Shown: piece after piece, positions 8,206 to 17,201 of the stretch | How positions within the stretch are numbered: position 1 is the stretch's first letter | Layout of the letters: each line of letters opens with the position of its first letter | NCBI GenBank assembly: GCA_963829705.1 | Contig: CAWHJN010000005.1 | Coordinates: forward strand, 558,001 to 622,000 | Length of the DNA: 64,000 nucleotides | Origin: CAWHJN01 sp963829705 | GTDB lineage: Bacteria > Bacteroidota > Rhodothermia > Rhodothermales > BA12 | Direction: 5' to 3' | The notes under the pieces: generated by a model | Database searches by the model: none | What the model was told of the DNA's origin: nothing | Seen by the model: only the letters and a program-made list of their open reading frames with translations | Translations under genes and position numbers: made by a program

Positions 8206-11200
8206 GTGAGCCTTCTCGGTTATAACACCGGCCTGGTCGAAGAGTATTACCGCCAGTACCTCGAAAACCCCGAGTCCGTCAGCGAGAGTTGGCGCGAGTT
8301 TTTCGCCGATTACAAACCCGACGCCTCGTTTGTCAGCGGGGCCGAGGTGCGGGCCGAGGCCGTGGCGCAGGCGCAGGAAAACCTGCGGAAACCCGTGCCG
8401 CGCCCCTCGGGCGACGGTGCCGGGGTGACGCCGCGCGCGCCCGAGGCCCCCGCGCAGGCCCGGACGCCGGCGCCCGCGCCCGCCGACACCCCCGCGCCCG
8501 ACGGCGAGCGCAAGGCGCTGCGCGGCGCGGCCAGCAAGATCGCCGAAAACATGGAGGCGAGCCTCGGCGTGCCCACGGCCACGAGCGTGCGCACGTTCGC
8601 GGTCAAGCTCATGGCCGAAAACCGCAGCCTCATCAACGACTACCAGCGCAAGGTCGGCGGCGACAAAGTCTCGTACACGCACCTGATTGCGTACGCCGTC
8701 GTGCTCGCGCTCAAGGAGCAGCCCAACGTCAACACGACGTACGCCGTCGAGGACGGGCAGGGCTACCACGTCATCCCCGAGCACGTCAACCTCGGCCTCG
8801 CCATCGACATCGAGAAGCGCGGCAAGCGGACGCTGCTCGTGCCCAACATCAAGGCCGCCGAGACGCTCACCTTTGCCCAGATGCTCGGCGCGTACAACGA
8901 CATCGTCCGGCGCGCGCGCGATGGCCGGCTCACCGTCGAGGATTTCGCGGGCACCACGGCCAGCCTCACCAACCCGGGCACGCTGGGCACGACGCTGTCG
9001 GTCCCGCGCCTGATGCCCGGTCAGGCGGTCATCATCGGCGTCGGCTCGATCACCTACCCACCCGAGTACTACGCCATCGCACCCGATGTGGTGGCGCGCA
9101 CGGGCCTGAGCCAGGTGATGACGCTGACCTCGACCTACGACCACCGCGTGATTCAGGGCGCGGAGAGCGGCGCGTTCCTGGCGCACCTGACGGAACTGCT
9201 CGTCGGGCAGCACGGCTTCTACGAACAGGTCTTCGCCTCGCTCGGCATCCCGTACCAGCCCTACAAGCACGAAACCGACTCGGCTCCCGCGCTGGGTGGA
9301 CTCGATGAGCGGCAGTTGCACCTGCACAAGCAGACCAAAGTGCTCGACCTCATCCGCGCCTACCGGATGCGCGGGCACCTGCAGGCCGACGTCAACCCGC
9401 TCGGCTACGACTGGCGCGACCATCCCGAACTCGACCCGGCGTATTACGGCCTCACCATCTGGGATCTGGACCGCGTCTACCTGACGGGCGGCCTCAGCGG
9501 GCGCGAGGAGATGCCTTTGCGCGAGATCCTCGACGTGCTGCGCGAGACGTACACCCGAAAGGTCGGCGTCGAGTACATGCACATCGCCGACCTGGCAGAA
9601 AAGGACTGGCTCCAGCAGCGCATCGAGCCGACGCGCTTCAACGACCCCATCACGCCCGAGAACAAGCGCCGCATCCTGCAGAAGCTCAACTCCGCCGAGG
9701 CCTTCGAGTCGTTTCTGCACACGAAGTACGTCGGCCACAAGCGGTTTTCGCTCGAAGGCGCCGAGACGACGATCCCGATCCTCGACGCCATCCTGTCGGA
9801 TTCCGCCGATCAGGAGGTCAACGAGATCGTCATCGGCATGGCGCACCGGGGCCGCCTCAACGTGCTCGCCAACGTGATGGGCAAGCCCTACGAGCGCATC
9901 TTCAACGAGTTCGAAGGCTCGCTCGACCCCAACAGCGCCCAGGGCTCGGGTGACGTCAAGTACCACCTGGGCGCGCGGGGCACGCACACCTCGCCGATGG
10001 GCAGCCAGGTCAAGCTCCAACTCGCCTCCAACCCCAGCCACCTCGAAGCCGTCGACCCCATCGTCGAAGGCATGGTGCGCGCCAAGCAGGAGATGCTGCG
10101 CCAGAAAAATGCCGGTGCGCCCGGCGGCGACTACCTCGACGCCGTCGTCCCGCTGCTCATCCACGGCGACGCGGCCTTCGCGGGGCAGGGCCTGGTGGCC
10201 GAGACGCTCAACATGAGCCTGCTGCGCGGCTACAAAGTCGGCGGCACCATCCACCTCGTCATTAACAACCAGATCGGCTTCACCACCGCCCCCGCCGACG
10301 CGCGCTCGTCGATGTACGCGACCGACATCGCGCGGATGGTCAAAGCACCCATCTTCCACGTCAACGGCGACGACCCCGAGGCGTGCGTGCGCGTGGCACG
10401 CCTGGCGCTCGACTACCGGCAGGTGTTCAACAAGGACGTCGTGATCGACATGCTGTGCTACCGCGTGCACGGCCACAACGAAGGCGACGAGCCCACCTTC
10501 ACCCAGCCCATCCTGTACGGCAAGATCCAGGCGAAGCGGTCGGTGCGCAAGCTCTACACGGAGCTGCTGCTGCGGCGTGGCGAGATGAAGCCCGACGAGG
10601 CGGAGCAGCTCATGGACGACTACCGCGCCCAGCTTCAGGAGGCCTTCGACCGCACCAAGAACCTCAACGAGAAGGACGCCGAGGCCATCCTGGCGCGCCG
10701 GGCTCGGCGCAGCGAAAGCCGCCCGCCGCTCAAAGACGTGGACACGAGCGTGCCGCGGAGCACGCTGGAGGAGGTGGTGCAGGCGCTGATGAAAAGTCCC
10801 GACGGCTTCGACGTCCACAAGAAGCTGGAACGCCAGTTCGGCAAGCGGCAGGAATTGTTCGAGGCGGGCAAGATCGACTGGGGCTTCGGCGAGGCGCTGG
10901 CCTTCGGCAGTTTGCTGGCCGAGGGCAAAACCATCCGCCTGAGCGGGCAGGACTCGCGGCGCGGTACGTTCTCGCACCGCCACGCCGTGCTCTACGACCA
11001 GGAGACGAACGCCGAGTACGTCCCGCTCAACCACATCCGCGAGGGACAGGCGAAGCTGCTCGTCTACGACAGCCTGCTGAGTGAGTACGCCGTCTGCGGC
11101 TTCGAGTACGGCTACTCCGTCTCCCGGCCCGATGCGCTCGTGCTGTGGGAGGCCCAGTTCGGCGACTTTGCCAACGGCGCGCAGATCGTCTTCGACCAGT

Positions 11201-11925
11201 TCCTGAGTTCCGCCGAGACCAAGTGGGGCCAGACGTCGAGCCTGGTGCTGCTCTTGCCGCACGGCTACGAGGGGCAGGGGCCGGAGCACTCGAGCGCCCG
11301 GCTGGAGCGCTTTCTCCAGCTCTGCGCCGAGGACAACATGATCGTCGGCAACTTCACGACGCCCGCCAACTACTTCCACGCGCTGCGCCGGCAGGTGCTG
11401 CGCGAGCAGAAGAAGCCGCTCGTCGTGATGAGTCCGAAGAGCCTGCTGCGCCTGCCCGCTGCCCAGAGCACGCCCGAGGATTTTACGGACGGCCAGTTCC
11501 AGAAACTCATCCCCGCGCGCGCGCACCTCGACGGCGTGGATGCCGGGAGCGTCGAGAAACTCCTGTTCTGCTCGGGCAAGGTGTACTACGACATCCTCTC
11601 GGCCCTCGACGCCGACGAGAGCAAGCACGGCAAGATCGCTCTCGCGCGCCTCGAACAGATCCACCCGTTCCCCGAGGAGGACATTCGGAAAGAGATCGAA
11701 CGCTTCCCGAATGCGTCGGTGACGTGGGTGCAGGAAGAGCCTGCCAACATGGGCGCGTGGACGTTCGTGCGCTACCGCTTCGACGACCTGCTGGACGAGT
11801 TGCGGGCCGAGTGCCCCCGGGTGCGCTACGCGGGCCGGATGGCGTCGGCGTCGCCGAGCACCGGCAGCGCCAAGGTCCACGCCGTCGAGCAGCAGGACCT
11901 CATCGGCACTGCGCTGGCGCTGTGA
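8206..11925 (+). CDS. kgd: Multifunctional 2-oxoglutarate decarboxylase/dehydrogenase E1 fused to succinyltransferase E2 (KGD type)
   Basis: About 1239 residues from the GTG at 8206, chosen because homology-like sequence (SLLGYNTGLVEEYYRQYLE) begins there and the upstream frame is low complexity. Domain order: short E1 N-terminal segment; Ala/Pro-rich linker (about 60-105); E2 acyltransferase catalytic domain (about 105-340) with DHRVIQG near residue 311; E1o thiamine-diphosphate region with GMAHRGRLNVLANVMGKP near 543 and GHNEGDEPTFTQP near 755; transketolase-like C-terminus. No lipoyl domain precedes the E2 part. This is the layout of actinobacterial OdhA/KGD, which converts 2-oxoglutarate to succinyl-CoA (or succinate semialdehyde) and needs a separate lipoyl protein and E3. 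A strong hairpin terminator follows. Confidence 0.95.
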   Translation: MSLLGYNTGLVEEYYRQYLENPESVSESWREFFADYKPDASFVSGAEVRAEAVAQAQENLRKPVPRPSGDGAGVTPRAPEAPAQARTPAPAPADTPAPDGERKALRGAASKIAENMEASLGVPTATSVRTFAVKLMAENRSLINDYQRKVGGDKVSYTHLIAYAVVLALKEQPNVNTTYAVEDGQGYHVIPEHVNLGLAIDIEKRGKRTLLVPNIKAAETLTFAQMLGAYNDIVRRARDGRLTVEDFAGTTASLTNPGTLGTTLSVPRLMPGQAVIIGVGSITYPPEYYAIAPDVVARTGLSQVMTLTSTYDHRVIQGAESGAFLAHLTELLVGQHGFYEQVFASLGIPYQPYKHETDSAPALGGLDERQLHLHKQTKVLDLIRAYRMRGHLQADVNPLGYDWRDHPELDPAYYGLTIWDLDRVYLTGGLSGREEMPLREILDVLRETYTRKVGVEYMHIADLAEKDWLQQRIEPTRFNDPITPENKRRILQKLNSAEAFESFLHTKYVGHKRFSLEGAETTIPILDAILSDSADQEVNEIVIGMAHRGRLNVLANVMGKPYERIFNEFEGSLDPNSAQGSGDVKYHLGARGTHTSPMGSQVKLQLASNPSHLEAVDPIVEGMVRAKQEMLRQKNAGAPGGDYLDAVVPLLIHGDAAFAGQGLVAETLNMSLLRGYKVGGTIHLVINNQIGFTTAPADARSSMYATDIARMVKAPIFHVNGDDPEACVRVARLALDYRQVFNKDVVIDMLCYRVHGHNEGDEPTFTQPILYGKIQAKRSVRKLYTELLLRRGEMKPDEAEQLMDDYRAQLQEAFDRTKNLNEKDAEAILARRARRSESRPPLKDVDTSVPRSTLEEVVQALMKSPDGFDVHKKLERQFGKRQELFEAGKIDWGFGEALAFGSLLAEGKTIRLSGQDSRRGTFSHRHAVLYDQETNAEYVPLNHIREGQAKLLVYDSLLSEYAVCGFEYGYSVSRPDALVLWEAQFGDFANGAQIVFDQFLSSAETKWGQTSSLVLLLPHGYEGQGPEHSSARLERFLQLCAEDNMIVGNFTTPANYFHALRRQVLREQKKPLVVMSPKSLLRLPAAQSTPEDFTDGQFQKLIPARAHLDGVDAGSVEKLLFCSGKVYYDILSALDADESKHGKIALARLEQIHPFPEEDIRKEIERFPNASVTWVQEEPANMGAWTFVRYRFDDLLDELRAECPRVRYAGRMASASPSTGSAKVHAVEQQDLIGTALAL

Positions 11926-11930
11926 AACGT

Positions 11931-11974
11931 GCAGGGCCGTGTGGCGAGTACGGCCCTGCTGCTGCTCTCTTTTT
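11931..11974 (+). terminator. Terminator of the 2-oxoglutarate enzyme gene
   Basis: A perfect 10-bp inverted repeat (GCAGGGCCGT at 11931-11940, ACGGCCCTGC at 11950-11959, 9-nt loop) begins 5 bp after the stop codon, with a T run at 11970-11974. Confidence 0.75.
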
Positions 11975-11990
11975 CGATGAGACACGCCTC

Positions 11991-12944
11991 ATGCGCACAT
12001 CCCGGTTGATGCTCCTGCTCATGGCTGCCGCCTCCACGTTCCAACCGCTGGCGGCGCAGGACGTCGGGATGCCTCTGGCGCTGCGCGAAGACCCCGCCCT
12101 CACCGCCGCGCTGCACGGCATCGTGGAAGATGCTCACCTCGCGGATACCTTCGACGTGGGTGGCGACGGCACGGAAACCATTTCGCTCGCCGTCATCGAC
12201 CTGCGCGGCCCGGCTCCGGTGATGGGGGCCGTGTACGCGGACAACTTCATCTACCCGGCCAGCGTCTACAAGATGTACGTGGCCGCCGAGGTGCTCAGCC
12301 AGGTGCTCGACGGCCGGTACGACCTCGGCACGCAACTCGCAGTGGCCCCGCACAACGCCGTGGACACGGCGCGCGAGGTGCTCTCCGATCCACGCCCCCT
12401 GCTGCAAGCCGGAGACACGGTGACGGTGGGCTACCTGCTCGATCTCATGATCACGCGCAGCGACAACTCCGCCGCCAACTGCCTCATCGACCTCGCCACG
12501 CGCCCGGCCATCGACGCGCTGATGCACCGCTATGGGTGGCAGGGCAGCGAGGTCACACGCAAGTTTCTGCCGCGCAGCAGCGAAGACCCTGGCTACGCCG
12601 AGGTGCCGGGCACGATGACCTCGGCGCGGCACGCTGCGGAGTTCCTCACCCTCGCCGCCACCGACGCGCTCGTCCATCCGTGGGTGAGCCGGAAAATGAT
12701 GGCGCTGCTCGGCGCGCAACTCGACGACACGAAGCTGGCGTCGGGCCTGCCCCGGACGGCCTTTTTCGCGCACAAAACAGGCTGGTGGAGCTACTGGACA
12801 CACGACGCGGGCGTGGTGATCGACGGCGACGTGCGGTACGTCGTGGCGCTGTTCACGCCCCTCCCCGAGGAGGACGCCGTGCCACGGATGCGGCAGGTGG
12901 CCGCCGCGATCCACGCCCTGATGTCCGGCCGGAGCACAGACTGA
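11991..12944 (+). CDS. Secreted serine hydrolase of the class A beta-lactamase fold
   Basis: A 317-residue protein from the ATG at 11991, which starts a signal peptide (MRTSRLMLLLMAAASTF...). The three active-site motifs of the penicillin-recognising fold are present in order: SxxK in PASVYKMYV, SDN in ITRSDNSAANC, and KTG in AHKTGWW. The spacing fits class A-like (Beta-lactamase2) proteins. A canonical omega-loop Glu-x-x-Leu-Asn was not found, so penicillin hydrolysis is not assured; a D,D-peptidase or other hydrolase role is possible. Preceded by the terminator of the upstream gene, so transcribed independently. Confidence 0.82.
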   Translation: MRTSRLMLLLMAAASTFQPLAAQDVGMPLALREDPALTAALHGIVEDAHLADTFDVGGDGTETISLAVIDLRGPAPVMGAVYADNFIYPASVYKMYVAAEVLSQVLDGRYDLGTQLAVAPHNAVDTAREVLSDPRPLLQAGDTVTVGYLLDLMITRSDNSAANCLIDLATRPAIDALMHRYGWQGSEVTRKFLPRSSEDPGYAEVPGTMTSARHAAEFLTLAATDALVHPWVSRKMMALLGAQLDDTKLASGLPRTAFFAHKTGWWSYWTHDAGVVIDGDVRYVVALFTPLPEEDAVPRMRQVAAAIHALMSGRSTD

Positions 12945-12974
12945 GGCACCGGAGCGCGACGCCGCGGACCGGGA

Positions 12975-13640
12975 TCAACGCAGGCGGAAGGTGACGGGAA
13001 GCGTCATCTGCACCTTCACGGCCTTGCCGCGCTGTTTGCCCGGCGTGAAGCGCGCGTTTTCGACGGCCTCGAGCGCCTCCTCGTCGCAGCCACCGCCGAT
13101 GCCACGCACCACGAAGGCGTCGCGCACGCGCCCGGTTTCGTCCACCACGAACTGCACGCTCACCCGCCCCTCGATGCCCGCGCGCTTGGCGACCTCGGGG
13201 TACGTGATGCGCGACTGAAGCCCCACGAGTCCGCCGATGAGTTCGGGTTCTTCTTCGACGACGATGAAAATCCGCTCCTCGGGTTCAGGGTAAGGCTGGA
13301 TGGCAGGCGTCGGCGCGGGCGGCGGGCCGAGGGGTTTCACCACCTGCGCCTTGAGGTCGTCGATCCCGATGGGGATGTCGTCCAGCTTCACCGCGTCCAC
13401 AACCTCGACGATGGCGGCGGGCTTGGGCGGGGGCGGCGGCTCGCGGTGCTGGATCGTCTGCACGATGGTTTCGATCGGGATGACGTCCCGTGGCGGCGCG
13501 GGGTGGACGACGGGCGGGGCCGTGCGGAGGTCGGCGCGGAAGGCAGCGATGAGCAGCACGAGCGCGAAGGCGATGCCCGCCTGCGTGAGCAGACCGGTGG
13601 TGCGCCTGAGGTCGGCGCGGAGCGTTTTGCGGAGGGCCAT
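12975..13640 (-). CDS. tonB: TonB family energy transducer
   Basis: A 221-residue protein. The start at 13640 (MALRKTLRADLRR) gives a short basic cytoplasmic tail, one membrane helix (GIAFALVLLIAAF), a Pro-rich periplasmic spacer (REPPPPPKPA) and a C-terminal TonB domain (GRVSVQFVVDETGRVRDAFV ... LPVTFRLR, about residues 150-221). It transfers proton-motive-force energy to outer-membrane TonB-dependent transporters such as the SusC-like protein at 48924-52049. No exbB or exbD gene is adjacent. The frame continues upstream of the chosen ATG but the extra sequence is not protein-like. Confidence 0.92.
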   Translation of the reverse strand: MALRKTLRADLRRTTGLLTQAGIAFALVLLIAAFRADLRTAPPVVHPAPPRDVIPIETIVQTIQHREPPPPPKPAAIVEVVDAVKLDDIPIGIDDLKAQVVKPLGPPPAPTPAIQPYPEPEERIFIVVEEEPELIGGLVGLQSRITYPEVAKRAGIEGRVSVQFVVDETGRVRDAFVVRGIGGGCDEEALEAVENARFTPGKQRGKAVKVQMTLPVTFRLR

Positions 13641-13764
13641 GACGGGTTCTCGGTGTACGTGAACACTCGCTGCCGCAGGGTGCAGCAGCACGAAAACGAC
13701 CGGGCCCGGTGCGCTGGTAGAAAGACACGCCGAGGTGCGGTGAGTTGCTGTGGAGAGATTAGAG

Positions 13765-13805
13765 GTTGGAGTTTGGAGATCCGATGCCTCTCTCCAAGCT
13801 TCAAC
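13765..13805. repeat. Imperfect inverted repeat upstream of tonB
   Basis: Arms GTTGGAGTTTGGAGA (13765-13779) and TCTCCAAGCTTCAAC (13791-13805) pair over 15 positions with two G-T or mismatch positions. It lies in the divergent gap between tonB and the nuclease-like gene. Could be an operator or a dispersed repeat. Confidence 0.45.
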
Positions 13806-13905
13806 CTTGACTGCCCAAGCCCATGAAAACATTCGTTGTAGACGTGTGACACAAGGCTGTCGCCGGGACGGGGTAGCTTGTACCTACAAACCCGATAACA
13901 CCGCC

Positions 13906-14568
13906 ATGCACACCGAGCCGAGCCTCTTCTACGCCCCGCCCTACGAGCGTCCCATCGAGGACGAGTTCGCGTGGCACCTCGTCAAATACCTCGACGTGCG
14001 CGCAGGCCTGCAGTACCAGGTGCGCGTCGAGACGCCCGCCGGGCCTTTCTGGGTCGATTTCGTCGCCGAGATCCCCGGTCCGCAGGGCACCACGCGCCGC
14101 ATCGGCTTCGAGATCAGCGAGGCCGACGCCGATGCCGACCGGGTGGCACTGCGCGACGCGCTCCTCGTGGGCCAGGGCGCCCTCGACGCGCTCTACCGCT
14201 TCGACGCCGGCGACCTCCTCTACCGGATGCACGACGCGCTGTGGTGCGTGCGCTGCTGGGAAGGCGGCGTCTTCAGCCAGCGCGGCAAGGTGAATCTGGA
14301 AACGCTCGCCTCGCTCGACGCCCTGCGCCTCTCCGTCCGCGCCGACGCGCGCAGCGTGACGATGCCGTACACGCTCCCCGACCCCTACGCCGACCGCCTC
14401 TTCGACGGCGAGCCGCTCGAAGCCCTCGACGGCGAGGCGCGCACGCTGGAGGTGGTCCATTACAGCGGCGCGTACCCGAGCACGTGGATTCCGCTGCACG
14501 AGAAGGCCCTCGCGCACTACGGCATCACGCACGAGCAGGCCGCGCAGCGCTGGGCGCTCTCGGCCTGA
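13906..14568 (+). CDS. Hypothetical protein with PD-(D/E)XK-like core
   Basis: A 220-residue soluble protein, start ATG 13906. The first 80 residues match the pattern of DUF559/Vsr-like nuclease folds: a helix with acidic residues (PIEDEFAWHLVKYL), a Gln-containing strand (LQYQVRVE), then FWVDFV (Asp51) and, after a short hairpin, RIGFEISE (Glu69). The expected Lys of the E-x-K motif is replaced by Ser71, so activity is uncertain. The C-terminal 140 residues are not recognised. It is monocistronic between convergent and divergent neighbours. Function unknown. Confidence 0.65.
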   Translation: MHTEPSLFYAPPYERPIEDEFAWHLVKYLDVRAGLQYQVRVETPAGPFWVDFVAEIPGPQGTTRRIGFEISEADADADRVALRDALLVGQGALDALYRFDAGDLLYRMHDALWCVRCWEGGVFSQRGKVNLETLASLDALRLSVRADARSVTMPYTLPDPYADRLFDGEPLEALDGEARTLEVVHYSGAYPSTWIPLHEKALAHYGITHEQAAQRWALSA

Positions 14569-14591
14569 TCAACTGCAATCCGTCGTGCACC

Positions 14592-14624
14592 AGACCTCAA
14601 AGGTTCTAAAAACCTTTGGGGTCT
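14592..14624. terminator. Long hairpin between convergent genes
   Basis: Arms AGACCTCAAAGGTT (14592-14605) and AACCTTTGGGGTCT (14611-14624) with loop CTAAA form a 14-bp stem with one G-T pair. It lies between the convergent nuclease-like and glycosyltransferase genes, so it can terminate both. The near-perfect AGACCTCAAAGGTT arm looks like a mobile, dispersed hairpin rather than a chance terminator. Confidence 0.7.
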
Positions 14625-14631
14625 TTGCGTT

Positions 14632-15296
14632 TCAGCCGAGCAGCCTGCGGCGCAGCGCCGAAAGCCTCGCTTTCCAGCCGAGCCCGTACCCGTGCGTTGC
14701 CACGGTACCGCGTCCTTCGTGCCACACGTAGTCGGCCACCGGCACGTCGGCCAGGCGCAGGCCGCGGGCGGCGGCGGCGCGCTCGTTGGCGAGGCAAGGC
14801 GCGCCGTGCTTCTCGAATGGCGGCAGCGTCAGGTACGCCTCGCGCCGCACCAGCGCGCAGTGCGGGTGGACGTAGGCGAACGCGCCGGGCGCATCGGCGG
14901 GCACGTTGAAGCCCTGGCCATCCACACCTGGATTTTTTGTCCGGCCATGTACGCATCGTCCTCGTCCAGCGCCCCGAGCAGCTTTTCCACCACGCCGGTC
15001 CGGAAGCTGAAGGCGTCGGTGTCCATCAGGAGCACGAAGGGCTGCGCGGCGCGGCAGATCAACTCGTCCATGCCCGGCCCGTGGTGCAGGTGGGTGGCGC
15101 TTTTCACGAGCGCAACGGATGCTTCGGCGGCGAGCGCTTCGAGGATGTCGCTCGACCCGTCGGGCGAGCCGTTATCGAGCACGGTGATGGGCAGGTGCGG
15201 GTAGCACGTGCGGAGCGCCCACACGCTGCCGCGCGTCAGGTGCGGCGTGCCGTAGTGGACGAACGCCGCCTCGACAGGAAGCGGGGACGCGGCCAT
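14632..15296 (-). CDS. Family 2-like glycosyltransferase, interrupted by a frameshift in an A6 tract
   Basis: The intact product would be about 221 residues. The N-terminal part (from ATG 15294-15296) has a nucleotide-sugar core: AAFVHYGTPHLTRGSVWALR, PITVLDNGSPDGSSD and the metal-binding-like LMDTDAF. At the run of six A (14933-14938, minus strand) the homologous reading shifts by one base and continues PGVDGQGFNVPADAPGAFAY to the end at 14632. One extra A would restore the frame. The first ATG shares one base with the stop of the upstream M20 gene (TAATG), so they are an operon. Sugar and acceptor unknown. Confidence 0.7.
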
Positions 15297-16612
15297 TACT
15301 CGTTGCCGTGCGTGCGGAGGTAGTGGAGCGTGAGCGCCGTGAAGGCCCGCACGCCCACGCCGAAGCCGCTTTCGTCGATGTAGAAGTCCGGCGTGTGGTG
15401 CGCGGGGGCCTCTTCTTTCGCCACGCTCGGCGGACGCCCGCCCAGCCGGAAATAAAAGCCAGGCACCTCCTGGGCGAAAAAGGCGAAATCCTCGGCTCCC
15501 GTCCGCGCGGGCGCGAGGCGCACGTTTCCTGGCGCGACGCTTTCGAGCGCGGGCACCATCGCCGCCGTCAATTCGGGGTCGTTGTAGGTGACGGGGTAGG
15601 AGGCCGAATACGGGATGGCGACCTCTGCCGTCGCGCCGAGGCTCGCTGCCACGCCCTCCGCGATCTCGCGCACCCGTTTGCGGATAAGGTCGCGCGCCGT
15701 CGTGTCGAGCGAGCGCAGCGTGCCCAGCATCTCGACTTCCTCGGGGATGATGTTCGACCTAACGCCGCCGCTGATCTTGCCGACGGTCACGATGCCCGCG
15801 CCCGTCTCGGGCAGGTTGAGGTTGCGGCTGACCACGGTTTGCAGCGCCGTCACGATGTGCGCCGAGGCGACGATGGGATCCGTGCCGTTCCACGGGTACG
15901 CGCCGTGCGTCTGTTTGCCCTTGACGACGATGCGGAAATCGTCCACGCCTGCCCACATGCCGCGCGGCGTGTATTCGATGTGTCCGGCTTCGAGTTCGGA
16001 GGCGATGTGGAGCGCGAAGACCGCGTCGATATCCGGGTTTTTGAGCGCGCCTTCCTTCACCATCAGCTCGGCCCCGCCTTCCTCGCCCTTCGGCGCGCCC
16101 TCCTCGGCAGGCTGGAAGAGAAAGACGACCGTGCCCGGAAGCTCGGCGCGCATCCCCGCGAGGACTTCCGCCGCGCCCATCAGGATGGCGATGTGCGTGT
16201 CGTGGCCGCAGGCGTGCATCACCCCGACGGTCTCGCCGTTGTAGGTGCCCGTCGCCTTCGATGCGAAGGGTACGTCCACGCGCTCCGTGACGGGCAACCC
16301 GTCGATGTCGGCCCGCAGGCCCACGACCGGCCCCGGTTTCCCGCCGCGCAGAATCCCGACGACGCCCGTGTGCGCCACGCCCGTTTTGACCTCCATGCCG
16401 AGGTTTTCGAGGTGCGCCGCGATCTTCTTCGCCGTCTCGAACTCGCGGTTCGACAACTCCGGGTGCTCGTGGAAATCACGCCGCCATTCGACCACTTTGG
16501 GTTCGACGGCCGCGAAGGCGGGTTCGAGCGCGGCAGGCAGCACGGCGTTCTGAGCCTGGACGACGGGGGCGATCAGCAGGGCGCAGAAAAAGAGAAGCGT
16601 TCGGATAGGCAT
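15296..16612 (-). CDS. M20 family amidohydrolase (hippurate hydrolase/N-acyl-amino-acid amidohydrolase-like), exported
   Basis: A 438-residue protein; the start at 16612 begins a clean signal peptide (MPIRTLLFFCALLIAPVVQAQ), whereas the ATG 24 bases further upstream would add MLIVSRCL. The M20 dinuclear-metal motifs are visible: VGLRADIDGLP, the Cys/His cluster MHACGHDTHIA, QPAEEG, and a late TGAEDFAFF. This family removes acyl groups from amino acids or cleaves small peptides; the signal peptide places it in the periplasm. Its stop codon overlaps the start of the glycosyltransferase gene. Confidence 0.92.
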   Translation of the reverse strand: MPIRTLLFFCALLIAPVVQAQNAVLPAALEPAFAAVEPKVVEWRRDFHEHPELSNREFETAKKIAAHLENLGMEVKTGVAHTGVVGILRGGKPGPVVGLRADIDGLPVTERVDVPFASKATGTYNGETVGVMHACGHDTHIAILMGAAEVLAGMRAELPGTVVFLFQPAEEGAPKGEEGGAELMVKEGALKNPDIDAVFALHIASELEAGHIEYTPRGMWAGVDDFRIVVKGKQTHGAYPWNGTDPIVASAHIVTALQTVVSRNLNLPETGAGIVTVGKISGGVRSNIIPEEVEMLGTLRSLDTTARDLIRKRVREIAEGVAASLGATAEVAIPYSASYPVTYNDPELTAAMVPALESVAPGNVRLAPARTGAEDFAFFAQEVPGFYFRLGGRPPSVAKEEAPAHHTPDFYIDESGFGVGVRAFTALTLHYLRTHGNE

Positions 16613-16692
16613 GAGACAACGAGAAACTATCAGCAAAGACGACCGGATGGGGCAATTCGGCTCCTGCCCTGGGGGGCCGGCGCAGCGACAGG

Positions 16693-17100
16693 TCAGCTTG
16701 CGCGAGGCACCCAGGGCACGAATACACTATACAGCAAAAGTGCTGCGAGTACGACGGCTCCGAATCCGAAGAGCTTCATGTGCTGGATGACCGGTGGGAC
16801 GACTCGTTGAGCAAACCTGCGATGCCATCGCCATGGAACGCACAGCAGGCCGACGGTGGTGATGACGAGGATCCAGCCAAAGAGACGGAACAGCTCTGGC
16901 TGCCACATCTCTGAGGAGAACAACACGAGCGCGCCCCCCGTCAGCAGGCGAGCGGCTTGCTCCCCGTAGTGCGCCCTTGCCGAACGGGCGAAAGCATGAA
17001 GGAACTGACCGGCACGCGAGGGATGGGCGTAGGTCATCACCGCGAGCCCTAACAAGAAAAAGGCGAAAGCCACGACGACGATGCCCGAAAGGAGCTGCAT
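16693..17100 (-). CDS. Small membrane protein of unknown function
   Basis: A 135-residue protein with three hydrophobic helices: residues about 3-25 (LSGIVVVAFAFFLLGLAVM), about 68-86 (LFRLFGWILVITTVGLLCV), and about 112-128 (FGAVVLAALLLYSVFV). The loop between the first two is basic (HAFARSARAHYGEQAARLL). No recognised domain. It is divergent from rarA across a 101-bp gap. Confidence 0.65.
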   Translation of the reverse strand: MQLLSGIVVVAFAFFLLGLAVMTYAHPSRAGQFLHAFARSARAHYGEQAARLLTGGALVLFSSEMWQPELFRLFGWILVITTVGLLCVPWRWHRRFAQRVVPPVIQHMKLFGFGAVVLAALLLYSVFVPWVPRAS

Positions 17101-17201
17101 AGGACGGCCCTCAGGAAAATGGACGAGGGGATAGAAGAGTCTCGCCGTTCCGCAACACGCACCGCACCCAATAGTACGGAAAGGCCATCCACTGCCGTCC
17201 C

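Noticed and set aside
8191..11985. Long open frame on the minus strand (over 1200 codons) opposite the 2-oxoglutarate enzyme
   Set aside because: It is an antisense shadow of a GC-rich coding sequence: composition rich in His, Arg, Val and Asp, no recognisable domain, while the plus-strand frame has clear catalytic motifs.
11991..12944. Antibiotic-resistance beta-lactamase
   Set aside because: Fold motifs SxxK, SDN and KTG are present, but the omega-loop Glu region of true class A enzymes was not found, so only a serine hydrolase call is justified.
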